Below, one piece after another: positions 10,867-20,732 of a stretch of 64,000 nucleotides of DNA; the stretch's first letter is position 1, and every line of letters begins with the position of its first letter. Under the pieces are notes generated by a model that was not told the origin of the DNA, did not search any database, and saw only the letters and a program-made list of their open reading frames with translations. The translations under genes were made by a program, and so were the position numbers. The stretch is from Buchnera aphidicola (Rhopalosiphum padi). GTDB taxonomy: Bacteria > Pseudomonadota > Gammaproteobacteria > Enterobacterales > Enterobacteriaceae. Location: assembly GCF_005080845.1 (NCBI RefSeq), contig NZ_CP034858.1, positions 186,001 through 250,000 on the forward strand, written 5' to 3'.

Positions 10867-13389
10867 TTATATAGGTTCTACAATTCTTTGTAAAGCAACA
10901 ACTTTTTCATTTTTTGATGTTCTGATTAATATGACACCTTGTGTGTTTCTTTTTAAAACACCTATTTCTGAAGCTCTAATTCTAACTAATGTTCCTGCAT
11001 TGGTAATCATCATAATTTGATCTTTTTCTACTACTTGTATAGCACCGATAATTTTTCCATTTTTTTTAGTAATTTTTATTGAAATTACACCTTGTGTTGC
11101 ACGTGATTTAATTGGAAAATCAGTTATTTTTGTACGTTTTCCATAACCGTTATTTGTTGCTATTAAAATACTTTCTTTTTTATGTGGAACAATTAGAGAT
11201 ACTACTTTGTCAGTTTTTGAAACTTTAATTCCTCTTACTCCAGAAGCTGTTCTTCCCATTGTTCTAACACTATTTTCTAAAAATTGAACTACTTTTCCAT
11301 TTTGTGTAAATAACATAATGTTATTTTTTCCATTTGTTAATGCGACTCCAATTAATTCGTCATTAGCTCGTAAATTAATTGCTATAATGCCTGCAATTCT
11401 AGGTTTTTTAAATTCTTTTAAAGAACTTTTTTTAACTATACCTTGTGCAGTAGCCATAAAAATATTTAGATTATCTCTAAATTCATGAACAGGGAGTATT
11501 GCTGTAATTCTTTCTTTTTTACTTAATGGTAATAGATTTACTATAGGTCGACCTCTTGCATGTCTACTGGATTCGGGTAATTGATAAACTTTCATCCAAT
11601 ATAGTATACCTCGGCTAGAAAAACATAGTATCGTATCGTGTGTGTTAGCTACAACTAAACTTTCTATAAAATCTTCTTCTTTAATTTTAGCTGCTGATTT
11701 TCCTTTTCCTCCTCTTTTTTGAGCGTTGTAATCAGAAAGAGGTTGATATTTAACATATCCAGAATGAGATAATGTTACTACTACATCTTCTTGATTAATT
11801 AAATCTTCAATGTTAATATCAGCATTATTTTCTGTAATTTCTGTTCGTCTTCGATCTCCAAAATTATTTTTTATTGATATTAACTCATCTCTAATGACTT
11901 CTTTCATACGATCAGGATTTTTTAAAATTTCTTTTAATTCTTTAATTTTTTGGGTTAAATAACTGTATTCTAAAATAATTTTATTTTGTTCTAAGCTTGT
12001 TAATTTATGTAATCGTAAATCTAAAATAGCTTGTACTTGTTCTTCAGTAAAATAATAATAATTATTATTTTTTTGATTTATTTTTTTTATTTCTTGTGTT
12101 TTTTTTTCTAAATTTTGATCTATATTTTTAAGATTTTTATAAATCCATCTTTGTTTTATTATTAGCTCTTTTGCTTCTGATGAACTTTTAGCTTTTTTTA
12201 TTAAATCAATAATATAATTAATATTAATTAAAGCTACACTTAATCCTTCAAGGATGTGAGTTCTTTTACACGTTTTATCTAATTCAAAAATACTTCGCCG
12301 CGTAACTATTTCTTCTCGATGTGATAAAAAATATTTTAATATCTCTTTTAGAGATAAAGTTTTTGGTTGTCCTTGGCATAATGCAACCATGTTTATACCA
12401 AAAGAAATTTGCAGTTGAGTAAGAGAATATAGTTGATTTAGAATTATTTCTGATATAGATTCTTTTTTAATTTCAACTACAATTCTCATTCCATCTTTGT
12501 CAGATTCGTCACGTAAAGCGGTTATTCCATCAATTCTTTTATCTTTTACTAGTTCTGCTATTTTTTCAATTAAACGTGATTTGTTAACTTGATAAGGGAT
12601 TTCATAAAAAATAATAGATTCTTTTTTGTTTTTTCTGTTTTTTTCAATTTTATTACGAGCACGAATATAAATTTTTCCTTTTCCTGTTTGATATGCTTCT
12701 TCAATTCCTTTTTTTCCATTAATAATTCCTGCAGTTGGAAAGTCTGGTCCTGGAATATACTTAATTAATTCTTGTAATGTAATATTATTATCTTTTATAT
12801 AAGCTAAGCATCCATCAATTACTTCATTTAAATTATGAGGTGGAATATTTGTTGCCATACCTACAGCTATTCCTGACGATCCATTAATTAAAAGATTGGG
12901 TATTTTAGATGGAAGTATTTCTGGAATATATTCTGTTCCATCATAATTTGGAATAAATTCTACAGTATTTTTTTCTAAATCAGTTAACAGTTCATGAGAA
13001 ATTTTAGACATGCGAACTTCTGTATATCGCATCGCTGCTGCTGCATCTCCATCAATTGAACCGAAATTTCCTTGACCGTCTATTAACATATAGCGTAATG
13101 AAAAATTTTGTGCCATGCGCACGATTGAATCATATACAGCAGAATCTCCATGTGGATGGTACTTACCTATAACATCCCCCACGACTCTGGCGGATTTTTT
13201 ATATGCTTTATTCCAATAATTATTTAATACATGCATTGCAAAAAGTATTCTTCTATGCACAGGTTTTAAACCATCCCGAACATCAGGTAAAGCTCGTCCT
13301 ACTATTACCGACATAGCATAGTCTAAGTAAGAACTTTTTAATTCTTTTTCAATATCAACTTGTACAATTTTTCGAGAGAGGTCTTTCAT
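10867..13389 (-). CDS. gyrA: DNA gyrase subunit A
   Basis: GyrA cuts and rejoins DNA and, with GyrB, introduces negative supercoils. The 840-residue product has the breakage-reunion domain with catalytic Tyr122 in AMRYTE, Ser83 and Asp87 at the positions where quinolone resistance changes arise (both wild-type), and a C-terminal beta-pinwheel with the GyrA-box QKRGGKGK that wraps DNA. It is a little shorter than E. coli GyrA (875), mainly by loss of the acidic tail. A lysine- and asparagine-rich insertion near residues 440-460 looks like a lineage-specific expansion. It diverges from the DUF2076 gene over a 275-bp spacer. Confidence 0.98.
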   Translation of the reverse strand: MKDLSRKIVQVDIEKELKSSYLDYAMSVIVGRALPDVRDGLKPVHRRILFAMHVLNNYWNKAYKKSARVVGDVIGKYHPHGDSAVYDSIVRMAQNFSLRYMLIDGQGNFGSIDGDAAAAMRYTEVRMSKISHELLTDLEKNTVEFIPNYDGTEYIPEILPSKIPNLLINGSSGIAVGMATNIPPHNLNEVIDGCLAYIKDNNITLQELIKYIPGPDFPTAGIINGKKGIEEAYQTGKGKIYIRARNKIEKNRKNKKESIIFYEIPYQVNKSRLIEKIAELVKDKRIDGITALRDESDKDGMRIVVEIKKESISEIILNQLYSLTQLQISFGINMVALCQGQPKTLSLKEILKYFLSHREEIVTRRSIFELDKTCKRTHILEGLSVALININYIIDLIKKAKSSSEAKELIIKQRWIYKNLKNIDQNLEKKTQEIKKINQKNNNYYYFTEEQVQAILDLRLHKLTSLEQNKIILEYSYLTQKIKELKEILKNPDRMKEVIRDELISIKNNFGDRRRTEITENNADINIEDLINQEDVVVTLSHSGYVKYQPLSDYNAQKRGGKGKSAAKIKEEDFIESLVVANTHDTILCFSSRGILYWMKVYQLPESSRHARGRPIVNLLPLSKKERITAILPVHEFRDNLNIFMATAQGIVKKSSLKEFKKPRIAGIIAINLRANDELIGVALTNGKNNIMLFTQNGKVVQFLENSVRTMGRTASGVRGIKVSKTDKVVSLIVPHKKESILIATNNGYGKRTKITDFPIKSRATQGVISIKITKKNGKIIGAIQVVEKDQIMMITNAGTLVRIRASEIGVLKRNTQGVILIRTSKNEKVVALQRIVEPI

Positions 13390-13504
13390 GTTAACTATTT
13401 TCTCTTTTTTTTATTTATTAATAGAATTATATTAAGTTTGAAATTATAACATAGTTAAAGTATTAGATGCCTGGAAAGAAGCGATTCTAAATAACGAAAC
13501 AATT

Positions 13505-13527
13505 ATTTACAATAATATGTTGTAAAT
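13505..13527. repeat. Inverted repeat in the gyrA / DUF2076 divergent spacer
   Basis: Perfect 8-bp arms ATTTACAA and TTGTAAAT are separated by 7 bp, in the middle of the 275-bp spacer between two divergent genes. The symmetry and location would suit an operator or a small hairpin, but no binding protein can be named and the arms are AT-rich enough to arise by chance. Confidence 0.35.
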
Positions 13528-13664
13528 GATTAAAAAACATTTTTTATATTGTTTATTTTAAATGAAAGTATTAAAATAATGACTTATCAGAATAATTTAT
13601 ATAAATAAGTATTCAATTATAGAAATAATAATTTTTCTCAATTTAATTAAAAACGAGATATTTT

Positions 13665-14375
13665 ATGAAAGATGAAGAAAAAAATTTAATAGAAAATTTA
13701 TTTCATCGTTTAAAAAAGACTGAGCAGAATTCTTCTGAGCGCGATGATACAGCAGATGCCTTGATCCAAAGTTTAGTAAAAAAACAGCCGTATTCTTCTT
13801 ACTACATGGTACAAACAATATTAATTCAAGAAACAGCTATAAAAAAAATGAGTTTAAAAATTGAAGAATTAAAAAACCAAATATCACTTTTAAATTCAGA
13901 TCAAGTAAAGAAAAAACCAAGTTTTTTATCAAATTTTTTAAAAAAAGATCCAGCTTCTCAAACCGAATCTTATGACAATAAGATATGGAAAAAAAATCAG
14001 AATACTTTAGAATCTTGTAATACAAATATTCCGACATCTTCAACAGCAACTACAACAAGAAATAGTGGATTTCTTAAAAATGCATTGCAAACAGCAACAG
14101 GTGTAGCAGGAGGTATGATTTTAGGTAACATGTTAATGAATATTTTCAATCATACTGCACCGGAAGAAGAAGTTTTTGACAATATTAATCAATCGTCTAT
14201 ATCTGACACAAATGAATATGATACTATCGAAAATAGTAATAATAATGCTAGTTTAATAAACTATGATAGCCAAACTGAACCAGTGAATAATTACTTTGAT
14301 GATAATAATTATTCTGATTTTGATGAAACAGAACATGTTGACGATAGTGTGATTAATGATGATAACTTTATTTAA
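13665..14375 (+). CDS. DUF2076 family protein of unknown function
   Basis: The 236-residue product fits the DUF2076 layout. An N-terminal helical part resembles the family consensus (about residues 1-60, with a QPYSSYYMVQTILIQE segment), followed by a short coiled coil (about 60-80), a low-complexity linker, a glycine-rich hydrophobic stretch (FLKNALQTATGVAGGMILGN, near 132-152) and a very acidic, Asn- and Asp-rich tail. The glycine-rich stretch could cross or lie in a membrane, though there is no signal peptide. Function is not known. A good AT-rich upstream region and a convergent terminator-like hairpin suggest it is an independently expressed gene. Its survival in a reduced genome implies a useful role. 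Confidence 0.8.
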   Translation: MKDEEKNLIENLFHRLKKTEQNSSERDDTADALIQSLVKKQPYSSYYMVQTILIQETAIKKMSLKIEELKNQISLLNSDQVKKKPSFLSNFLKKDPASQTESYDNKIWKKNQNTLESCNTNIPTSSTATTTRNSGFLKNALQTATGVAGGMILGNMLMNIFNHTAPEEEVFDNINQSSISDTNEYDTIENSNNNASLINYDSQTEPVNNYFDDNNYSDFDETEHVDDSVINDDNFI

Positions 14376-14429
14376 AAATTTTTAATAGTCAAATTAAAGT
14401 TATTAATAATTTATGTTTAAATTAAGAAT

Positions 14430-14457
14430 AAAGCCAGCATATTTTTTTGCTGACTTT
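14430..14457. terminator. Weak hairpin between DUF2076 gene and ahpC
   Basis: Ten-base arms (AAAGCCAGCA and TGCTGACTTT) flank an 8-base loop. One position is a C-A mismatch when read on the plus strand but a T-G wobble on the minus strand. It lies between converging genes; the T tract on either side is poor, so a terminator role is tentative. Confidence 0.4.
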
Positions 14458-14489
14458 AAAAACTATTCATTAAAATTATTTAATAATAT

Positions 14490-15086
14490 TTATGAAAAAT
14501 GTTTTTTTAAATATGAAGAAACTCCTTCTTGAGAAGCTTTCATTCCTTCTTTTCCATGCTTCCAGTTTACAGGACATACTTCTCCATATTTATTATGAAA
14601 ATTTAAAGCGTCTATCATCCGTATCATTTCATCAATATTTCGTCCAAAGGGAAGATCGTTAACAACTTGATGACGTACAATCCAATTTTCATCGATTAGA
14701 AATGAGGCTCTTAATGCTATATTTAATTCAGGATGTTCAATACCATAAGACTTTTGAATTTCATGTTTCACATCAGAAACCATGGGAAATTTGATTTTTC
14801 CAATGCCTCCATTTTTAGGAAGAGTATTTTGCCATGCTTGATGAACAAAAACACTGTCAATGGATACACCAACAATTTTTACATGTCTTTTTTTAAAATT
14901 TTCATAAGTTTTATTGAATTCCATAATTTCAGAAGGACAAACAAAAGTGAAATCCATAGGCCAAAAAAACAATACTGTTGCTTGACCGTTCGAATATTTT
15001 TTTAAGTCAAAATTGTTAATAATTTCGCTATTTTTTAAAATTGCTGGAGCTACAAAATTCGGTGCTGTTTGTGTTACTAAAGTCAT
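14490..15086 (-). CDS. ahpC: Alkyl hydroperoxide reductase C / 2-Cys peroxiredoxin
   Basis: A thiol peroxidase that reduces hydrogen peroxide and organic peroxides in the cytoplasm. The 198-residue product has the peroxidatic cysteine Cys50 in FTFVCPSE and the resolving Cys171 in GEVCPVNW, so it is a typical 2-Cys peroxiredoxin forming intersubunit disulfides. It is often named tsaA or ahpC in Buchnera. The flavoprotein partner AhpF is not next to it, so its reductant is not evident from this window. It diverges from ung across 119 bp. Confidence 0.93.
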   Translation of the reverse strand: MTLVTQTAPNFVAPAILKNSEIINNFDLKKYSNGQATVLFFWPMDFTFVCPSEIMEFNKTYENFKKRHVKIVGVSIDSVFVHQAWQNTLPKNGGIGKIKFPMVSDVKHEIQKSYGIEHPELNIALRASFLIDENWIVRHQVVNDLPFGRNIDEMIRMIDALNFHNKYGEVCPVNWKHGKEGMKASQEGVSSYLKKHFS

Positions 15087-15205
15087 TTTTTTTCCTTTAA
15101 TTTAAAAAAAAATACAATAAGATATACGTTCTTTATAAAAGAAAAATTTTTTTTATTAATAAAAAATTATTTTTAAAATCAATTTTTATTAAAACTAGAG
15201 GTGCT

Positions 15206-15871
15206 ATGAATAATATTTTAACTTGGAAAGATCTTTTATCTCAAGAAAAAAAAAAATATTTTTTTAAAATCATTAATTATCTTAAAGAAGAGCGTCTAAA
15301 AAAAACAATATATCCTTCTTCAAAGGATGTGTTTAATGCTTTTTTATTAACTTCTTTTAGTGAAATAAAAGTTGTTATTATTGGACAAGATCCTTATTTT
15401 TCTAAAAATCAAGCTCACGGATTAGCTTTTTCAGTTCCTGAAAATCATACTATACCACCTTCTTTAAAAAATATATATAAAGAATTAAATAGTGATTTTA
15501 ATAAAAATCACGTATTTTATCATGGTTGTCTTAAAAATTGGGCGGTTCAGGGAGTTTTTTTATTAAATACAATTTTAACTGTTGAATCAGGAAAACCAAA
15601 ATCTCACTGTAATATAGGATGGAATGTTTTTACAGATAAAGTAATTTCTCTTATTAGTTATTATAAAGAATTCATTGTTTTTTTAATTTGGGGTAATGAT
15701 GCAAAAAAAAAGTGTGATCTAATTGATATGAATAAACATTATGTTTTAAAAGCATCTCATCCTTCTCCCTTATCAGCACACCGTGGGTTTTTAGGATGTA
15801 AACATTTTTCTAAAACTAATAAAATTTTACTTAAACATAAAAGAGATGAAATTGATTGGTTTAGAATTTAA
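15206..15871 (+). CDS. ung: Uracil-DNA glycosylase
   Basis: Ung removes uracil from DNA as the first step of base-excision repair of deaminated cytosine. The 221-residue product is family 1: the water-activating motif GQDPY at 60-64 (Asp62) and the HPSPLS loop with catalytic His185 are intact. The residue after GQDPY is Phe rather than the usual His, a change outside the catalytic pair. An A11 run near the start (bases 15246-15256, EKKK) is in frame. A Shine-Dalgarno-like GAGGTG precedes the ATG by 3 bases. Keeping Ung matters in a genome under strong AT pressure from cytosine deamination. Confidence 0.96.
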   Translation: MNNILTWKDLLSQEKKKYFFKIINYLKEERLKKTIYPSSKDVFNAFLLTSFSEIKVVIIGQDPYFSKNQAHGLAFSVPENHTIPPSLKNIYKELNSDFNKNHVFYHGCLKNWAVQGVFLLNTILTVESGKPKSHCNIGWNVFTDKVISLISYYKEFIVFLIWGNDAKKKCDLIDMNKHYVLKASHPSPLSAHRGFLGCKHFSKTNKILLKHKRDEIDWFRI

Positions 15872-15905
15872 AAATAGAAAAAATTTCAAAATTTTTTCTA
15901 TTTTT
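15870..15905. terminator. AT-only hairpin between ung and grpE
   Basis: Perfect 17-bp arms (15870-15886 and 15889-15905), with A runs on the left and T runs on the right, lie between the converging ung and grpE genes. The structure can form on either strand, so it may serve as a bidirectional terminator. Stem stability is low because it is nearly all A-T. Confidence 0.5.
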
Positions 15906-15975
15906 ATATAATTTAAAAAATTTAAAAACTAAAAATTTTAAAAAATATATATTTATATGAATATAAAAAATATTT

Positions 15976-16542
15976 TTATGCTTCAGAAACTACAACAGTT
16001 GCTTTGCGAAGTAATGTTTTTCTAAAAGTAAAACCTTTTTTCTTTACAGAAATAATATAGTTTGGTTCTATTTCTTTTGATGATTTAATTAAAACAGCAT
16101 CATGAATTTTTGGATTAAAAATCTCATTTTTTTTTCCTTCTATTTTTACTCCAAATTTAACTAATATAGTTAACAAAGATTTTAATGTTAATTTAATTCC
16201 TTGTATTGATGGTTCATCACTTAAATTTAATTTTTTAGAAATTATTAATATGTCTTCAAGAGTATTTATAATAGGAATTATTTGTTTAAAAAAACTTTCT
16301 ATTTCTGTATTTTTTATATTTTTTATTTTTATTTCTGTATTTTTTTTAATATTTTCTATATTTGCTAAATGTCTTAACTTAAGATTAAGTATCTTTTTTT
16401 CATTTTCTAATATTTTTTCTTGTAATTCATTAATTTTTTTATTCTGAAATAGTAATTTACTATCTTTTCTTTCTTTGTTTTTTTCTAAATCATTTTTTTT
16501 TTCAGTATTTTTATAGTTTATTTTTTTCTCTTGATTATCCAT
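15976..16542 (-). CDS. grpE: Nucleotide exchange factor GrpE
   Basis: GrpE drives ADP release from the chaperone DnaK. From the ATG at 16542 the product is 188 residues (E. coli 197): a charged, lysine-rich N-terminal tail, a long coiled coil (about residues 25-90) and the C-terminal beta domain with conserved GIKLTLKSLL and IHDAVL segments. A TTG at 16599 would extend the frame by 19 residues, but the ATG is preferred because a GGTGA element lies just upstream and the extra residues match nothing in the family. It is divergent from nadK, as in E. coli. Confidence 0.93.
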   Translation of the reverse strand: MDNQEKKINYKNTEKKNDLEKNKERKDSKLLFQNKKINELQEKILENEKKILNLKLRHLANIENIKKNTEIKIKNIKNTEIESFFKQIIPIINTLEDILIISKKLNLSDEPSIQGIKLTLKSLLTILVKFGVKIEGKKNEIFNPKIHDAVLIKSSKEIEPNYIISVKKKGFTFRKTLLRKATVVVSEA

Positions 16543-16649
16543 AATATCACCATTTTGAATGTTATTAATTAAACACAGAGTCTTTAATATGTCTTTCAAG
16601 GTAATTTTTTTATTAAAAATATATTTTTTTTATTGGGAAATTTGATGCA

Positions 16650-17528
16650 ATGAAGCAATATTTTAATTGTATTGGTATTGTTGGGTGTCCGCGTCATTCA
16701 AGTGCATTAATAACACATGAAGTACTTTACAAATGGTTAACTAAAAAAGGTTATCAAGTTTTTATTGAACATACTATTTCTAAAAAACTAAATTTAAAAA
16801 ACCCTAAAACTGCAACATTAATGGAAATTGGTCAGTTGTGTGATTTAGCCGTTGTAATAGGTGGAGATGGAAATTTATTGTTTACGGCTCGTATTTTATC
16901 ATATTTTAATATTAAAATCATTGGTATTAATCGTGGTAATCTAGGTTTTCTTACAGATTTAAATCCAGATAATAGATTTAAAAAGCTTTCAGAAGTTTTG
17001 TCTGGAAAATATTTAATAGAAAATCGTTTTTTATTAGATGTAACAATTTATAAAAAAGAAAAAATTTCTAAATCTAGCATTGCGATTAATGAAGTTGTTT
17101 TACATCCAAAACATGTAGCTCATATGATAGAATTTGAAGTTTATATTAATGAAAATTTTGCTTTTTCTCAACGTTCAGATGGGTTGATTGTTTCGACTCC
17201 AACAGGATCAACAGGTTATTCACTTTCAGCTGGAGGGCCTATTATAGAAACTTCTTTAGAAGCTATTTTATTAGTACCCATGTTTCCTCATACTTTATCT
17301 GCACGTCCCTTAGTAATTCGTAGTGACAGTGTAATTTGTTTAAGATTTTCTAATATAGAAACTGATTTAAAAATCAGTTGTGATAGTCAAATAGTGTTAC
17401 CTGTTAATAAAAATGAATATGTTTTTATTCGTCGTAGTAATTATTATTTAAATCTTATACATCCTAAAAGTTATAATTATTTTGAAACTTTAACTTCGAA
17501 ATTAAACTGGTCTAAAAAATTTTTTTAG
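16650..17528 (+). CDS. nadK: NAD kinase
   Basis: NadK phosphorylates NAD to NADP using ATP. The 292-residue product has exactly the E. coli length, with the catalytic GGDGN motif at residues 71-75 and the second conserved region [15 protein letters not shown] near 188-202. It is divergent from grpE. In E. coli recN lies between nadK and bamE; here that interval is 161 bp of spacer, so recN has been deleted. Confidence 0.97.
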   Translation: MKQYFNCIGIVGCPRHSSALITHEVLYKWLTKKGYQVFIEHTISKKLNLKNPKTATLMEIGQLCDLAVVIGGDGNLLFTARILSYFNIKIIGINRGNLGFLTDLNPDNRFKKLSEVLSGKYLIENRFLLDVTIYKKEKISKSSIAINEVVLHPKHVAHMIEFEVYINENFAFSQRSDGLIVSTPTGSTGYSLSAGGPIIETSLEAILLVPMFPHTLSARPLVIRSDSVICLRFSNIETDLKISCDSQIVLPVNKNEYVFIRRSNYYLNLIHPKSYNYFETLTSKLNWSKKFF

Positions 17529-17689
17529 ATTATTTGGAATTTTAATGAAATTTATTTTTAAATTAATGTTAAAACATTTTTTTAGAATAATTTTTAATTA
17601 TAAAAGCGTTAATATTTCAAACTTTTTTTATGGTTAAAGATTGTTATTAATTACATTTCATATAAAATACTATAGGCAGTGATTGATTA

Positions 17690-18004
17690 ATGAGTAATCA
17701 GATTTTTTTAAAAATATTATTAATAATATTTTTGTTCTCTAGTTGTTCAATATCAGAGAATAAACACTATATATTAAATAATTTAAATGAGTCTTGTTTT
17801 GATTTAAACAAATTTAAAAAAAACTATAAAGGAATGACAAAAGAACAAATAATTTATATTTTTGGAAATCCAATTATTTCTGATTCTTTTAATAATGTCT
17901 TTCATTATATTATTTTTGAAAAAGAAAGTAGATCTAAATGTCATCAAAGGACACTAAACATATTTTTTAAAAAAAATAAAGTGTCAAAATTAGATATTCA
18001 ATGA
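17690..18004 (+). CDS. bamE: Outer membrane assembly lipoprotein BamE (SmpA)
   Basis: BamE is a small lipoprotein of the BAM complex that inserts beta-barrel proteins into the outer membrane. The 104-residue product has a hydrophobic signal peptide ending in a lipobox-like FSSC with Cys19 as the lipidated residue, then the SmpA/OmlA fold, recognisable from [16 protein letters not shown]. The tail is slightly shorter than in E. coli (113). The ratA, ratB and smpB genes that separate bamE from ssrA in E. coli are missing here, so the tmRNA gene converges on it 32 bp away. Confidence 0.9.
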   Translation: MSNQIFLKILLIIFLFSSCSISENKHYILNNLNESCFDLNKFKKNYKGMTKEQIIYIFGNPIISDSFNNVFHYIIFEKESRSKCHQRTLNIFFKKNKVSKLDIQ

Positions 18005-18036
18005 ATTATAAGAAATAAGTTATTTTTTTATTTTTT

Positions 18037-18411
18037 TGGAGCTGGCGGGATTTGAACCCGCGTCCAAAATTTCTATAAATAAAGATACTACATGCTTAGT
18101 TTTTCTTTTTTTTAATTCATCGCTTAATTTGGAAAAACTCATTTTAAGCGCATAGCTTGAAAATCAATTCCGTGTTACCGTCAAGCTTGGTATTCACGTT
18201 TTTCTCTTTAAATTTTGACCTTTCTTAAAAATTTCTCTTTCTCAAGAGATAAGTCAGAGATGAAAGGGCTTTAAAACAGTTTTTTAAGCTGCTAAAGCGT
18301 AGTTTTGTTTATTATTTGCAGCTATTTTTTTACGGTTTTTTATCGAGGCAAACCGTTCCTCGGCATGCACTTTATTTTTTTGATAATTTTGTCGAATCCA
18401 AAAACAGCCCC
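18037..18411 (-). ncRNA. ssrA: Transfer-messenger RNA (tmRNA)
   Basis: tmRNA frees stalled ribosomes and tags the unfinished protein for degradation. The tRNA-like ends are clear: 5' GGGGCTG (18411 down to 18405) pairs with 3' CAGCTCC (18044-18038), and the T arm reads GGGTTCAAATCCC. The tag reading frame lies at 18319-18284: GCA as resume codon, then ANNKQNYALAA and TAA, close to the E. coli tag and ending in the protease signal ALAA. The bases after the discriminator A are AAA, so the 3' CCA is not encoded and must be added. Pseudoknot regions were not traced in detail. Confidence 0.96.
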
Positions 18412-18539
18412 ATAATTTAAAATTAAATTTTATTATTCAGTATTGCAAAAAAAAATAAAATTGTCCATAAAATATTTTTAAAAGTATTTTCAATAAAATT
18501 TTTATTTATTTAGTTTTTTAACTTTAGTTTGGGAAATAT

Positions 18540-18866
18540 ATGAATACAATTAAAAAAATAGAACGTCAAATTAAAGATAATATTATTTTAATTTATATGA
18601 AAGGTACACCTCAATCTCCTAGTTGTGGATTTTCGGCTCAAGCAGTACAAGCTTTATCTATTTGTGGAGAAAAATTTGCATATGTTGATGTTTTAGAAAA
18701 TTTAGATATTAGAAAAGAATTACCAAAGTACGCTAATTGGCCCACTTTCCCTCAATTATGGATAAAAGGAGAGTTAATTGGTGGATGTAGTATTATACTT
18801 GAGATGCTAGAAAATGGAGAACTAAAAAAAATAATATCTAATGCAGTATTAAACTCTAAAAAATAA
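18540..18866 (+). CDS. grxD: Monothiol glutaredoxin GrxD
   Basis: GrxD (YdhD) is a monothiol glutaredoxin that binds a glutathione-ligated 2Fe-2S cluster as a dimer and passes it to target proteins. The 108-residue product carries the defining CGFS motif at 29-32 and the glutathione-binding WPTFPQLWIKGELIGG segment. Length agrees with E. coli GrxD (115). It may work with ErpA, also in this window, in cluster delivery. A terminator-like hairpin follows it. Confidence 0.95.
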   Translation: MNTIKKIERQIKDNIILIYMKGTPQSPSCGFSAQAVQALSICGEKFAYVDVLENLDIRKELPKYANWPTFPQLWIKGELIGGCSIILEMLENGELKKIISNAVLNSKK

Positions 18867-18878
18867 ATTTAAAAAACT

Positions 18879-18937
18879 AAGATATGACATTATACAAAAA
18901 AATTAAGATTTTTTATTGTTAATGTTATATCTTTTTT
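18879..18937 (+). terminator. Terminator after grxD
   Basis: A 13-bp stem with one G-T wobble (18879-18891 with 18921-18933), a 29-base loop and a run of six T at 18932-18937 follow grxD and face the converging rnt gene. Confidence 0.5.
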
Positions 18938-18982
18938 GTAAAAATTTTAAAATATTTTTTTATCATGTACTTAATATAAATT

Positions 18983-19630
18983 TTATTTATCTTTTTTAAT
19001 ATTTACAGGCCATCCACCTAAACCTTTCCAACGATTTACTATTTTACAAAAAAGATTAGCTGTTTGCAAAGTATCATATAATGCTGAATGTGCTTGATTA
19101 TTATCAAATGATAAACCAATTGCTTTGCATGCTTTTGCTAATACAGTTTGACCTACAGCTAATCCGCTCAATGCAGCTGTATCAAATGTAACAAAAGGAT
19201 GAAAAGGATTGTTTTTAATTTCAACTCGTTGAATGGCTGCCATTAAAAAATTATGATCAAAATTTGCATTATGTGCAACTACTATTCCTCGAGTACATCC
19301 TTGTATTTTTATACCATTGCGTACTTTTTCTAATATTGATTCAATAGCTAATTTTTCACTAATTGCTCCACGCAAAGGGTTAAATGGATCAATTTTATTA
19401 AAAGCAATAGCATCAGAATTGATAATAGATCCTTTAAATGGTTTTACATGAAAGTGAAGTGTATCTTCTTTATGTAGCCATCCTAATTTGTCCATTTTTA
19501 ATGTTATTAACGCAATTTCTAATACTGCATCAGTTTTTGGATTAAATCCTGCTGTTTCTATATCGATAACAACAGGATAAAAAGTTCGAAAGCGATTACT
19601 TAATAAATTGAATTCTTGAGTTGTAGACAT
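18983..19630 (-). CDS. rnt: Ribonuclease T
   Basis: RNase T is a 3' exoribonuclease of the DEDD family that trims tRNA ends and matures 5S and 23S rRNA. From the ATG at 19630 the product is 215 residues, identical in length to E. coli. ExoI has Asp23 and Glu25 in VIDIETAG; the second acidic motif is HNANFDHNF and the third contains [12 protein letters not shown], giving the full DEDDh set. The frame could open three bases earlier at a TTG, but the ATG fits the family. In E. coli it is also near grxD. Confidence 0.96.
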   Translation of the reverse strand: MSTTQEFNLLSNRFRTFYPVVIDIETAGFNPKTDAVLEIALITLKMDKLGWLHKEDTLHFHVKPFKGSIINSDAIAFNKIDPFNPLRGAISEKLAIESILEKVRNGIKIQGCTRGIVVAHNANFDHNFLMAAIQRVEIKNNPFHPFVTFDTAALSGLAVGQTVLAKACKAIGLSFDNNQAHSALYDTLQTANLFCKIVNRWKGLGGWPVNIKKDK

Positions 19631-19972
19631 CAAAATCTCATCATTTAAAACACTTGGTGTTTAATATAGTTAACTTTTGATTTATTTTTATCAATCTTTT
19701 TAGGTTATATTTTTTTGATTTTACTGTATAGATAAAATATTAAAAATGAATCAAAAAATGAATGGTGAAAAATATTTTTTATAAAAAATTTTAAATGAAA
19801 TAGAATTAATATTCTAATAAAATAATATTTTTTAATTTAGATATTGATTGAATATTAATTATGATTCTTGTTTATAACTAAATAATTGTACTATAATTTA
19901 ATAAAATGTTTAAGATTAAATTATTAATTTAATTTTAAATTTATTGTTTTATTTTTTATTTTAGGAAAAAAA
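19631..19972. other. Divergent rnt/sodA spacer (342 bp)
   Basis: No coding frame or RNA gene is recognised here. It must contain the promoters of rnt and sodA. The sequence is almost entirely A and T, except near rnt. A sodA promoter candidate is listed separately, and an AGGA ribosome-binding element stands at about 19962-19965. Confidence 0.6.
19868..19897 (+). promoter_or_regulatory. Candidate sigma-70 promoter for sodA
   Basis: TTGTTT at 19868-19873 and TATAAT at 19892-19897 are separated by 18 bp and lie about 75 bp before the sodA ATG. The -10 box is a perfect consensus, but in DNA this AT-rich such matches are frequent, so the call is weak. Confidence 0.3.
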
Positions 19973-20584
19973 ATGAGTTATTCTTTACCTGATCTATCTT
20001 ATGCATATAATGCTTTAGAACCTTTTTTTGATGAAGAAACAATGAAAATTCATCATACAAAACACCATCAAAACTATATTAATAATACTAATTCTATTTT
20101 AGAAAAAACACATTTTAATTCACTTTCAATTGAAGAGTTAATGTCTATTTTTAATGAAATAAGTTTAGAAAATAAAACTGTATTACGCAATAATGCAGGA
20201 GGACATATAAATCATAGTTTATTTTGGAAAGGTTTAAAAATTGGAACAGTATTACAAGGTGATTTAAAATCAGAAATTGATAGGCAATTTGGCAGTCTTG
20301 AATGTTTTAAAAGTAAGTTTGAAGATACTGCCTTAAAACATTTTGGTTCAGGTTGGGCTTGGTTAGTAAATCAAAACGGTGTACTATCTATAGTATCTAC
20401 AATAAATCAAGATAATCCATTAATGGGAAAATCAATATCAGGTACTTCTGGTTATCCTATTATTGGATTAGATCTTTGGGAACATGCTTACTATTTAAAA
20501 TATCAAAATAGACGACTAGACTATATTAAGTCTTTTTGGAATATAGTTAATTGGGATGAGGCATCTAATCGTTTGTTGAAATAA
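19973..20584 (+). CDS. sodA: Superoxide dismutase, manganese type
   Basis: SodA converts superoxide to hydrogen peroxide and oxygen. The 203-residue product aligns throughout with E. coli Mn-SOD. Metal ligands are His27 in KIHHTK, His81 in NHSLFW, and Asp167 and His171 in [10 protein letters not shown]. The segment around [11 protein letters not shown] and overall similarity favour the Mn rather than the Fe enzyme. The E. coli rnt-grxD neighbourhood holds sodB (Fe type), so the occupant of this position differs. A strong hairpin terminator follows. Confidence 0.96.
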   Translation: MSYSLPDLSYAYNALEPFFDEETMKIHHTKHHQNYINNTNSILEKTHFNSLSIEELMSIFNEISLENKTVLRNNAGGHINHSLFWKGLKIGTVLQGDLKSEIDRQFGSLECFKSKFEDTALKHFGSGWAWLVNQNGVLSIVSTINQDNPLMGKSISGTSGYPIIGLDLWEHAYYLKYQNRRLDYIKSFWNIVNWDEASNRLLK

Positions 20585-20661
20585 ATTTCAATTAATTTAT
20601 AAAAATTGTATTTTTTAAATATAAATCTTTAATTGATCAATATTTTTAATATTATAAAATG

Positions 20662-20700
20662 AAAACATATAATAGCGCATATTATATGTTTTTCATTTTT
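20662..20700 (+). terminator. Terminator after sodA
   Basis: A perfect 12-bp stem (20662-20673 with 20681-20692) encloses a GC-containing 7-base loop AGCGCAT and is followed by T-rich DNA to 20700. It lies between two genes of the same direction, so it likely separates sodA from pth. Confidence 0.65.
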
Positions 20701-20732
20701 TATATAAATCTAAAAATATTAAAGGATTCTTT

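Noticed and set aside
16543..16599. TTG start extending grpE by 19 residues
   Set aside because: The internal ATG at 16542 has a GGTGA element and gives the family length; the TTG has none.
16600..16690. Heat-shock (sigma-32) promoter before grpE
   Set aside because: CTTCAT and CCCAAT on the minus strand loosely resemble the -35 and -10 boxes, but mismatches are too many in such AT-rich DNA.
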